A program made the translations under genes and the position numbers. From Streptomyces liliifuscus (GTDB lineage: Bacteria; Actinomycetota; Actinomycetes; Streptomycetales; Streptomycetaceae): a DNA stretch of 64,000 bases. Positions 20,580-27,345 of this stretch are shown here, one piece after another (the stretch's first letter is position 1; the number at the start of each line of letters is the position of its first letter). The DNA is taken from positions 3,038,001 to 3,102,000 of the forward strand of contig NZ_CP066831.1 of NCBI RefSeq assembly GCF_016598615.1, written 5' to 3'. Under the pieces are notes generated by a model, which saw only the letters and a list, made by a program, of their open reading frames with translations, searched no databases and had not been told where the DNA came from.

Positions 20580-21809
20580 ATGACCAGCACCACCGTGGAC
20601 ACACTGCGGTTCGCGACCGCCGGGTCCGTCGACGACGGCAAGTCCACCCTCGTAGGCCGACTGCTGCACGACTCCAAGTCGGTCCTCACCGATCAGCTGG
20701 AAGCCGTGGAGCACGCCTCCCGCAACCGCGGACAGGACACACCCGACCTCGCACTGCTCACCGACGGCCTGCGCGCCGAACGCGAGCAGGGCATCACCAT
20801 CGACGTGGCCTACCGCTACTTCGCCACCGCCCGGCGCCGGTTCATCCTCGCCGACACCCCCGGACACGTGCAGTACACCCGCAACATGGTCACCGGCGCC
20901 TCCACGGCCGAACTGGCGATCATCCTGGTCGACGCCCGCAACGGCGTCGTCGAACAGACCCGGCGCCACGCGGCGATCGCCGCGCTGCTGCGCGTCCCGC
21001 ACGTCGTGCTGGCGGTCAACAAGATGGACCTCGTCGGATACGAGGAGAAGGAGTTCGAGCGGATCGTCGAGGACTTCGCGGGCCACGCCGCCGAGCTGGA
21101 CCTGCCCGGTTTCACGCCGATCCCCGTGTCTGCCCTGGCAGGCGACAACGTGGTGGACCGCTCGACGCGCATGGACTGGTACGAGGGCCCGGCGCTGCTC
21201 CGGCATCTGGAGTCCGTCCCGGTCGGCGGCGACCGCTCGGGCGAACCGGCGCGATTCCCCGTCCAGTACGTGATCCGGCACGCGGAGATCCGTCACTACG
21301 CGGGCCAGTTGGTCTCCGGCACGCTGCGCGTCGGGGACCGCGTGACGGTCCACCCCTCCGGCGGGACGTCCGCGATCACCGGCATCGACGTACTCGGTGA
21401 GGACGCGCGGGAGGCGTACGCCCCGCAGTCGCTGACCCTGCGCCTGGCCGACCAGCGCGATGTCTCTCGCGGCGACATGATCACGACCGGGGCGGACGTG
21501 CCCGCGCTCACCCGGGACGTCCGGGCCGCCGTCTGCCATCTGGCCGACCGTCCGCTGCGGGTCGGCGACCGGGTCCTGGTCAGGCACACGACCCGTACGG
21601 TCAAGGCGATCGTGAAGGATCTGGCCGGGGCCGCCGAACTGGCCGCCAACGACCTGGGCCGGATCACCCTGCGCACCGCCGAGCCGCTCGCGCTCGACGA
21701 CTACGCGGACTCGCGCCGCACCGGGGCGTTCATCCTGGTCGACCCGGCGGACGGGGCGACGCTGACGGCGGGGATGGTCGATCTGGGGGAGCCCCGCTCG
21801 CCCGCGTGA
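20580..21809 (+). CDS. cysN: Sulfate adenylyltransferase subunit 1 (GTPase)
   Basis: A 409-residue translation-factor-like GTPase that drives APS synthesis by CysD. G1 is GSVDDGKSTLVGRLL (about 14-28), G3 DTPGHVQYTRNMVTGAS (about 95-111), G4 NKMDLVG (about 149-155), G5 VSALAGDNV (about 183). Two beta-barrel domains follow. It is somewhat shorter than many bacterial CysN proteins (about 440-470), with a compact C-terminus. Last gene of the operon, before a strong hairpin. Confidence 0.95.
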   Translation: MTSTTVDTLRFATAGSVDDGKSTLVGRLLHDSKSVLTDQLEAVEHASRNRGQDTPDLALLTDGLRAEREQGITIDVAYRYFATARRRFILADTPGHVQYTRNMVTGASTAELAIILVDARNGVVEQTRRHAAIAALLRVPHVVLAVNKMDLVGYEEKEFERIVEDFAGHAAELDLPGFTPIPVSALAGDNVVDRSTRMDWYEGPALLRHLESVPVGGDRSGEPARFPVQYVIRHAEIRHYAGQLVSGTLRVGDRVTVHPSGGTSAITGIDVLGEDAREAYAPQSLTLRLADQRDVSRGDMITTGADVPALTRDVRAAVCHLADRPLRVGDRVLVRHTTRTVKAIVKDLAGAAELAANDLGRITLRTAEPLALDDYADSRRTGAFILVDPADGATLTAGMVDLGEPRSPA

Positions 21810-21846
21810 GCCGGGCTCCCCCACGCCCACCACCCGTCCGTCCGGA

Positions 21847-21896
21847 CAGGGCCGTGGGAGGTCAGGCACCGACGTGCCTGACCTCCCACGGCCCTG
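21847..21896 (+). terminator. Strong Rho-independent terminator after cysN
   Basis: Arms 21847-21869 and 21874-21896 are 23-bp perfect reverse complements around a CGAC tetraloop. The downstream strand continues TTTCGTTTT. It is placed 37 bases after the cysN stop and closes the sulfation operon. The stem is unusually long and perfect. Confidence 0.88.
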
Positions 21897-22116
21897 TTTC
21901 GTTTTGGCGACTGCCGTCATGAATGCGCGACAACGCGGTCACGGAGTCACGACTCGTCGATAGGCCGGTAACGACGGGCGCAGAACACGGGATGCGGACC
22001 GTTCACCTGGGTAAGCAGCCCGATACCAGGTCGAACGTCCCGAAAAAAGCCCGCCGAGCGCCTCTGTCCGGTTGCGTCGTACCATTCCTAAAGTTGAAAG
22101 CAGGACATCCTGCTCC

Positions 22117-22569
22117 ATGAACGGACCCGCCTTGCACGATCCCCACGCCCCAGCCTCCTGGCGCATCGCTCTGCCGCACACCGCTGCGGCAGTGCCCGTC
22201 GCCCGTGCCCTGGTCCGTACCGCGCTCGCCGAGCTGGAACACGCCGCCGACAGCGACACCGCAGAGCTGCTCACCGCGGAGCTGGTGGCGAACGCCGTGG
22301 AGCACACCAAGGGCGACAGGCCCATAGAGCTGGTCGTGGAGCTGCTGCCGACCGGCTGCCAGGTCGAGGTCCACGATCCGGACCCGTCCCCGCCGGGCGA
22401 TCTCACGATCCCCGACCCGTCGGGCGAGCCCGACCCCTGGCAGGAGCACGGCCGCGGGCTGCTGCTGATCCGCGCTCTCAGCTCGTCGTGCGGGCACCGC
22501 CCCACGGACTCCGGGAAGGCGGTCTGGTTCAGGCTGCCGGCGGTGCCGCACCAGCGGAACCCGCTGTAG
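22117..22569 (+). CDS. RsbW-like ATP-binding protein (anti-sigma factor type)
   Basis: A 150-residue GHKL-fold protein. The N-box is LLTAELVANAVEHTKGD (about 46-62), the G1 box is VEVHDPDPSPP (about 80-90) and the G2 box GRGLLLIRALSSSCG (about 112-126). Such single-domain proteins in Streptomyces act as serine kinases or anti-sigma factors in regulatory switches. No antagonist or sigma gene is adjacent. ATG 22117 follows the small palindrome AGCAGGACATCCTGCT, which also holds the likely ribosome site AGGA. It converges on the ornithine carbamoyltransferase gene. Confidence 0.85.
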   Translation: MNGPALHDPHAPASWRIALPHTAAAVPVARALVRTALAELEHAADSDTAELLTAELVANAVEHTKGDRPIELVVELLPTGCQVEVHDPDPSPPGDLTIPDPSGEPDPWQEHGRGLLLIRALSSSCGHRPTDSGKAVWFRLPAVPHQRNPL

Positions 22570-22670
22570 CGACGACGTAACCCGTCGCGCCTCAGACACC
22601 CCAGGCCCTCTACAGCCCGAGCAGCCCCCCTCCAGCCGCCCAGCCCCAGCCCTCGCAGCTTCCGCAGCCT

Positions 22671-23678
22671 TCAGGCGAGGGTCGCCACCAGCATCGCCTT
22701 GATCGTGTGCAGCCGGTTCTCCGCCTCGTCGAAGACGACCGAGTGGGCCGACTCGAAGACCTCGTCGGTGACCTCCAGCGAGTCCAGGCCGTGCCGCTCG
22801 TGGATGTCACGGCCGACCTTGGTGCCCAGGTCGTGGAAGGCCGGCAGACAGTGCAGGAACTTGACGTCCGCGTTGCCGGTGGCCCGCAGGACGTCCATCG
22901 TCACCGCGTACGGGCCGAGGGCGACGATGCGCTCGTCCCAGACCTCCTTGGGCTCCCCCATGGACACCCAGACGTCGGTGGCGACGAAGTCGGCACCCGC
23001 GACCCCCTCCGCCACATCCTCGGTGAGCGTGATCCGCGCCCCGCTGCGCACGGCGAGCTCACGCGCCCGGTCGACGATCTCCTCGGCGGGCCAGTAGGCC
23101 TTCGGCGCGACGATCCGTACGTCCATGCCGAGCAGCGCGCCGGTGACCAGGTAGGAGTTGCCCATGTTGAAGCGCGCGTCGCCGAGGTAGGCGAAGGCGA
23201 TCCGGTTCAGCGGTTTGGTGGTGTGCTCGGTCATCGTGAGCACGTCGGCGAGCATCTGGGTCGGGTGCCAGGCGTTGGTCAGACCGTTGTAGACGGGCAC
23301 GCCCGCGTGGGCGGCCAGTTCCTCGACACCTTCCTGGCTGTCCCCGCGGTACTGGATCGCGTGGAACATCCGGCCGAGCACCCGCGCGGTGTCCTTCACG
23401 GACTCCTTGTGCCCTATCTGCGAGCCCGAAGGATCGAGGTAGGTGGTGGAGGCCCCCTGGTCCGCGGCCGCGACCTCGAACGCGCAGCGCGTACGCGTCG
23501 AGGTCTTCTCGAAGATCAGCGCGATGTTCCGGCCCCGCAGGTACTGGGCCTCCGTCCCGGCCTTCTTCGCCGCCTTCAGCTCTGCGGCGAGCCCGATCAG
23601 GCCGCGGAACTCCTCCTCCGTGAAGTCCAGCTCCTTCAGGAAGTGGCGGCCGGCGAGGGCGTACGGGACTGTCGCCAT
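22671..23678 (-). CDS. arcB: Ornithine carbamoyltransferase (catabolic, arginine deiminase pathway)
   Basis: A 335-residue transcarbamoylase. The carbamoyl-phosphate motif is [13 protein letters not shown] (about 55-67), then [12 protein letters not shown] (about 142-153), the ornithine motif DVWVSMGE (about 232-239) and HCLPAFHD (about 274-281). The length of 335 and the neighbouring arginine deiminase fit the catabolic enzyme, which makes carbamoyl phosphate and ornithine from citrulline; argF is the alternative name. No carbamate kinase or antiporter gene is in the window. Start ATG follows a GC-rich site; two CGTATAGAA repeats lie upstream. Confidence 0.93.
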   Translation of the reverse strand: MATVPYALAGRHFLKELDFTEEEFRGLIGLAAELKAAKKAGTEAQYLRGRNIALIFEKTSTRTRCAFEVAAADQGASTTYLDPSGSQIGHKESVKDTARVLGRMFHAIQYRGDSQEGVEELAAHAGVPVYNGLTNAWHPTQMLADVLTMTEHTTKPLNRIAFAYLGDARFNMGNSYLVTGALLGMDVRIVAPKAYWPAEEIVDRARELAVRSGARITLTEDVAEGVAGADFVATDVWVSMGEPKEVWDERIVALGPYAVTMDVLRATGNADVKFLHCLPAFHDLGTKVGRDIHERHGLDSLEVTDEVFESAHSVVFDEAENRLHTIKAMLVATLA

Positions 23679-23717
23679 GGGGGCGCTCCAGGGTTACGTA
23701 AACAGGGACTCTTGGAA

Positions 23718-23746
23718 TTCTATACGATGGTCCACATTTCTATACG
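23718..23746 (-). promoter_or_regulatory. Direct repeats upstream of arcB, candidate promoter/operator
   Basis: On the minus strand the word CGTATAGAA occurs twice, at 23718-23726 and 23738-23746, exactly 20 bp apart, about 40-70 bases before the arcB start. TATAGA resembles a -10 box. The AT-rich spacing of two helical turns in a very GC-rich genome suggests a cooperative regulator site, possibly ArgR or another arginine sensor, but the sequence does not match a consensus I can name with confidence. Confidence 0.45.
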
Positions 23747-23815
23747 GAATCTCTTTCGAGACGTGGGCCTCACTTTCGAGGCCCCGCGCCGACGCCGACC
23801 GCTCCCCCTGAGCCC

Positions 23816-23885
23816 TGACCTCTGACCTCTGACCTCCGACCGCTGACCTCTGACCTCTGACCTCTGACCTCTGACCTCTGACCGC
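23816..23885. repeat. Ten-copy 7-bp tandem repeat ending at the arcA stop codon
   Basis: The unit TGACCTC is repeated ten times with two variant units (CGACCGC and TGACCGC). The array runs without gaps from 23816 to 23885; its last base is the final base of the arcA TAG stop (23885-23887 on the minus strand). It lies between arcA and arcB. The reading on the minus strand is GAGGTCA, which resembles a string of ribosome-site-like words. Confidence 0.9.
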
Positions 23886-25111
23886 TACCCGACCGGATCC
23901 CGTACCACCGGACAGCTCATGCACCGCGGACCGCCCCTCCCCCGCCCCAGCTCGCTCCCCGGGATCTCGATCACCTCGATGCCCTGCTTGCGCAGATGCG
24001 TGTTGGTGGTCTGGTTCCGCTCGTACGCGACGACGACGCCCGGCTCCACCGCGAGGACGTTGCAGCCGTCGTCCCACTGCTCGCGCTCGGCGGCGTGGAC
24101 GTCCTGTGTGGCCGTCAGCACGCGGATCCGGTCCAGCCCCAGCGCGGCGGCGATCGCGCGGTGCATGTGCTCCGGCGGATGGTCGGTGACCTTCAGCTCC
24201 TTGTCGCCGACGCCCGGTTCGATGGTGTACGAGCGGAGCATGCCGAGCCCCGCGTACTGGGTGAAGGTGTCGCCGTCGACCATCGTCATCACCGTGTCGA
24301 GGTGCATGAGGGCGCGCTTCTTGGGCATGTCTAGCGCCACGATCGTCTTCGCCGAGCCGGTGGCGAACAGCTTGTGCGCGAGCATCTCCACGGCCTGGGG
24401 CGTCGTCCGCTCGCTCATCCCGATGAGCACGGCGCCGTTGCCGATCACGAGCACGTCGCCGCCCTCGATGGTGGACGGGTAGTCGGCCTGCCCCTCGGAC
24501 CACACGTGGAACGTCTCGTCCTGGAACAGCGGATGATGCCGGTAGATCGCCTCGAAGTGCACGGTCTCGCGCTGCCGGGCGGGCCAGCGCATGGCGTTGA
24601 TGGAGACGCCGTCGTAGATCCAGGCGGAGGTGTCGCGGGTGAAGAGGTGGTTGGGGAGGGGGCCGAGGAGGAAGTCGTCGAGCTCCATGACGTGGAAGCG
24701 CACGGAGGTCGGCTCGGGGTGCGCCTCCAAGAACTCCCGCTTGGTCATACCGCCGACCAGCGCCTCCGCCAGCTCGCCCGCGGGCAGCCCCTCGAAGGAC
24801 GCTCTGAGATGGTCGGTGGCCAGCGGCCCGTACTCCTTCTCGTCGAAGACCCTGTCCAGGACGAGCGATCTGGCCGCCGGGATCGCCAGGGCCTCGGTCA
24901 GCAGGTCGCCGAAGAGGTGGACGGTGACTCCGCGGTCGCGGAGCACGTCGGCGAAACCGTCGTGCTCCGCGCGGGCCCTGCGCACCCACAGCACGTCGTC
25001 GAAGAGCAGGGCGTCCTTGTTGCTCGGGGTGAGCCTTTTGAGCTCAAGATCCGGCCGGTGCAGGATGACGCGGCGCAGCCGCCCGGCTTCGGAGTCGACG
25101 TGGAATCCCAT
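23885..25111 (-). CDS. arcA: Arginine deiminase
   Basis: A 408-residue guanidine-modifying enzyme that hydrolyses arginine to citrulline and ammonia. Visible are [11 protein letters not shown] (about 156-166), [12 protein letters not shown] (about 215), [12 protein letters not shown] (about 268-279) with the catalytic His, and the nucleophile Cys in [13 protein letters not shown] near the C-terminus. Length is typical (about 410). I used ATG 25109-25111 with AGGA upstream; a start at 25144 would add 11 residues. First gene of the arcA-arcB pair, divergent from the SPFH gene. Confidence 0.95.
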   Translation of the reverse strand: MGFHVDSEAGRLRRVILHRPDLELKRLTPSNKDALLFDDVLWVRRARAEHDGFADVLRDRGVTVHLFGDLLTEALAIPAARSLVLDRVFDEKEYGPLATDHLRASFEGLPAGELAEALVGGMTKREFLEAHPEPTSVRFHVMELDDFLLGPLPNHLFTRDTSAWIYDGVSINAMRWPARQRETVHFEAIYRHHPLFQDETFHVWSEGQADYPSTIEGGDVLVIGNGAVLIGMSERTTPQAVEMLAHKLFATGSAKTIVALDMPKKRALMHLDTVMTMVDGDTFTQYAGLGMLRSYTIEPGVGDKELKVTDHPPEHMHRAIAAALGLDRIRVLTATQDVHAAEREQWDDGCNVLAVEPGVVVAYERNQTTNTHLRKQGIEVIEIPGSELGRGRGGPRCMSCPVVRDPVG

Positions 25112-25202
25112 GCCTCCATCCTGACCACCGGTGACCGTCTTCACCCCCTGGTCGACCGTTTCCGCGATTTCTCGTTCTCGTCCTCTTGACGATTAGAGGC
25201 GG

Positions 25203-25217
25203 CGACGATTATCGTCG
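25203..25217. promoter_or_regulatory. Palindromic operator candidate upstream of the SPFH gene
   Basis: CGACGAT-T-ATCGTCG is a perfect 7-1-7 palindrome, 35 bases before the SPFH start. Related words flank it (TTGACGATTA at 25185 and TGACGAAAAC at 25221). It is likely bound by a dimeric regulator and lies between the divergent arcA and SPFH promoters, but nearer to SPFH. No regulator gene is adjacent. Confidence 0.55.
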
Positions 25218-25251
25218 TACTGACGAAAACGGATGAGGGGGACGCACACAC

Positions 25252-26388
25252 ATGGCCGACATCACCCGGCGCCTGGGCTGGCGCCATCTGCGCGGTGCGC
25301 CGACGGCACACGTCCGGCACCACCGGGGCGGCAAGCTGCTGCACGACGGACCGGGACTCAGCTTCTGGTTCCGCGCGCTCACCGCGGCGGTCTCCGAAGT
25401 GCCGGTCGACGACCGGGAGTTGGCGATGACCTTCCACGCCCGTACGTCCGACTTCCAGGACGTGGCGGTGCAGGCGACGGTCACCTACCGGGTCAGCGAC
25501 CCGGCACTCGCCGCCGCCCGGCTGGACTTCTCCATCGACCCGGACACGGGAGTGTGGCGGGGCGCGCCACTGGAGCAGCTGGGCACACTCCTCACGGAGA
25601 CGGCCCAGCAGCACGCGCTCGACGTCCTCGCCCGTACGACGCTGTCGGCGGCCCTGGTCGACGGGGTGGCGGCGGTCCGCGAGCGCGTCGCCGTCGGCCT
25701 GGGCGCGGAGCCCCGCCTGCCGGCCACCGGTATCGAGGTGGTCGCGGTGCGCGTGGTGGCGCTGCGCCCGGAGCCCGAGGTGGAGCGCGCCCTGCGCACG
25801 CCGGCCCGGGAACTGATCCAGCAGGAGGCCGACCGGGCCACGTACGAGCGCCGGGCGGTGGCCGTCGAGCGGGAGCGGGCCATCGCCGAGAACGAACTGG
25901 ACAGCCAGATCGAACTCGCCCGCCGCGAGGAGCAGTTGGTCGACCAGCGCGGTACGAACGCCCGCCGCGAGGCGGAGGAGCACGCGGCGGCGGACGCGGT
26001 ACGGGCGGGCGCCGAGGCGGCCCGGACGGTGCGGCTGGCCCAGGCGGAGGCCGAGCGGTCGGTGAAGCTGGCTCAGGCGGAAGCGGAGCGGTCGGTGAAG
26101 CTCACCGAGGCCGAGGCGGCGCGCACCGTGAAGCTGGCCGACGCCGAGGCCGCCCGGTCCGTGCGGCTCGCCCGCGCGGAGGCCGAGGGCGCGCGCGAGG
26201 TGGGCGAGGCACGGGCACAGGCCCAGGCGGCATGGCTGCGGGTGCACGGCGAGGTGGACGTGGCGACGCTGCACGCCCTCACCGGGACGCGGCTCGCGGA
26301 GAACCTGCCGAACATCGAGAGCGTGACGGTGTCGCCGGACGTGCTCACCGGGCTGCTCGCCAGGTTCGGCACCGGAGAGCGGGCGTGA
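25252..26388 (+). CDS. SPFH/Band 7 domain protein with hendecad coiled coil
   Basis: A 378-residue protein. Residues 1-190 form a Band 7 domain (AHVRHHRGGKLL, then FWFRALTAAVSEVPVDDREL, QDVAVQATVTYRV, GIEVVAVRVVALRP). Residues 190-330 form a long charged helix, including five 11-residue repeats of AERSVKLAQAE type. No N-terminal membrane anchor is visible, unlike stomatins and flotillins. SPFH proteins oligomerise into rings or scaffolds at membranes. Its stop overlaps the next gene (GTGA), so it acts with the NAD-kinase-like protein. Role in Streptomyces is unknown. Confidence 0.88.
   Translation: MADITRRLGWRHLRGAPTAHVRHHRGGKLLHDGPGLSFWFRALTAAVSEVPVDDRELAMTFHARTSDFQDVAVQATVTYRVSDPALAAARLDFSIDPDTGVWRGAPLEQLGTLLTETAQQHALDVLARTTLSAALVDGVAAVRERVAVGLGAEPRLPATGIEVVAVRVVALRPEPEVERALRTPARELIQQEADRATYERRAVAVERERAIAENELDSQIELARREEQLVDQRGTNARREAEEHAAADAVRAGAEAARTVRLAQAEAERSVKLAQAEAERSVKLTEAEAARTVKLADAEAARSVRLARAEAEGAREVGEARAQAQAAWLRVHGEVDVATLHALTGTRLAENLPNIESVTVSPDVLTGLLARFGTGERA
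26017..26181 (+). repeat. Five 33-bp in-frame repeats encoding an 11-residue coiled-coil unit
   Basis: Five consecutive 33-bp units from 26017 encode AARTVRLAQAE, AERSVKLAQAE, AERSVKLTEAE, AARTVKLADAE and AARSVRLARAE. Hendecad periodicity with small or hydrophobic residues at V, L and A positions suggests a nearly straight coiled-coil stalk of the SPFH protein. Confidence 0.85.
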
Positions 26389-27278
26389 GTCTCGCACCAC
26401 GGGTCGTGGTGGTCCACCGGACCACGGAGTACACCGAGTTGGTGGCCCACCACGGCACGCACGGACAGGCCGCCTTCTTCCTCTCCTCCCGGGGCCGGGA
26501 CATCGAGGAGGTCGCCGAACGCCATCGCCGCACCCGGCGCGCGCTGACCGACGTGACCTCGGCGATCCCGCTGACCTGGCGTCAGACACTGGTCGAGCGG
26601 CGTGACTTGGACCGTTTCCTGTTCGCGCCGGAGGACGTGGTGGTCGTGGTCGGCCAGGACGGCCTGGTGGCGAACGTCGCCAAGTACCTAGCCGGCCAGC
26701 CGGTGTTGGGCATCGACGCAGACCCCGGCCGCAACCCGGGCGTCCTGGTCCGGCACCGCCCGGCGGACGCGCCGGCGCTGCTCCCCGCGGCCCTCACCAG
26801 CGCCGTCGACGAACTCACCATGGTCGAGGCCGTCGCCGACGACACGCAGCGGCTGGTCGCGCTCAACGAGATCTATCTCGGCGCCGTCGGACATCAGACG
26901 GCCCGATACCGCCTGGACCTGGCGGGCGACGGGGGTGTCGTCGAGGCCCAGGCCTCCTCCGGGGTGCTGGTGGGGACCGGCACCGGGGCGACCGGATGGA
27001 TCCGGTCGGTGTGGCAGGAGCGGGGCAGCTCACTGCCCCTGCCACGCCCCACGGAGGACCGCCTGGTGTGGTTCGTCCGCGAGGCATGGCCGTCACCGGC
27101 GACCGGCACGTCCCAGGTCGCCGGCCAGCTCTCCGCCTCGTCCCACCTCAGCCTCACCGTCGAGTCCGAACGGCTGATCGCGTTCGGGGACGGGATGGAG
27201 GGGGACGCGCTGGAGTTGACCTGGGGGCAGACCGTGCGGGTGGGGGTGTGCGGGGAGCGGTTGCGGTTGGTGGGCTGA
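26385..27278 (+). CDS. Divergent NAD kinase-like protein coupled to SPFH
   Basis: A 297-residue protein with NAD-kinase fold signals. The substrate-binding motif ALNEIYLGAVGHQT (about 165-178) and the GTGTGATGW motif (about 205-213, canonical TPTGSTAY) are clear, as is a late GDGMEGDALEL. The nucleotide motif GGDGT is altered to VVVVGQDGLVANVAK (about 86-100). Thus binding of a dinucleotide is likely but classical phosphorylation is less sure. GTG start overlaps the SPFH stop, showing tight coupling. Converges on the pnkp gene across a hairpin. Confidence 0.75.
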   Translation: MSLAPRVVVVHRTTEYTELVAHHGTHGQAAFFLSSRGRDIEEVAERHRRTRRALTDVTSAIPLTWRQTLVERRDLDRFLFAPEDVVVVVGQDGLVANVAKYLAGQPVLGIDADPGRNPGVLVRHRPADAPALLPAALTSAVDELTMVEAVADDTQRLVALNEIYLGAVGHQTARYRLDLAGDGGVVEAQASSGVLVGTGTGATGWIRSVWQERGSSLPLPRPTEDRLVWFVREAWPSPATGTSQVAGQLSASSHLSLTVESERLIAFGDGMEGDALELTWGQTVRVGVCGERLRLVG

Positions 27279-27303
27279 GACGCTCACCACCACTCCGGCA
27301 ACT

Positions 27304-27338
27304 CCGGTGGGGAGGCCGCCACACCGCCTCCCCACCGG
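27304..27338. terminator. Bidirectional terminator hairpin between convergent genes
   Basis: Arms 27304-27316 (CCGGTGGGGAGGC) and 27326-27338 are 13-bp perfect reverse complements with a nine-base loop, set between the NAD-kinase-like and pnkp stop codons. Confidence 0.7.
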
Positions 27339-27345
27339 CGGATGC

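Noticed and set aside
23816..23885. CRISPR-like array between arcA and arcB
   Set aside because: Units are 7 bp and directly adjacent without spacers; it is a simple tandem repeat.
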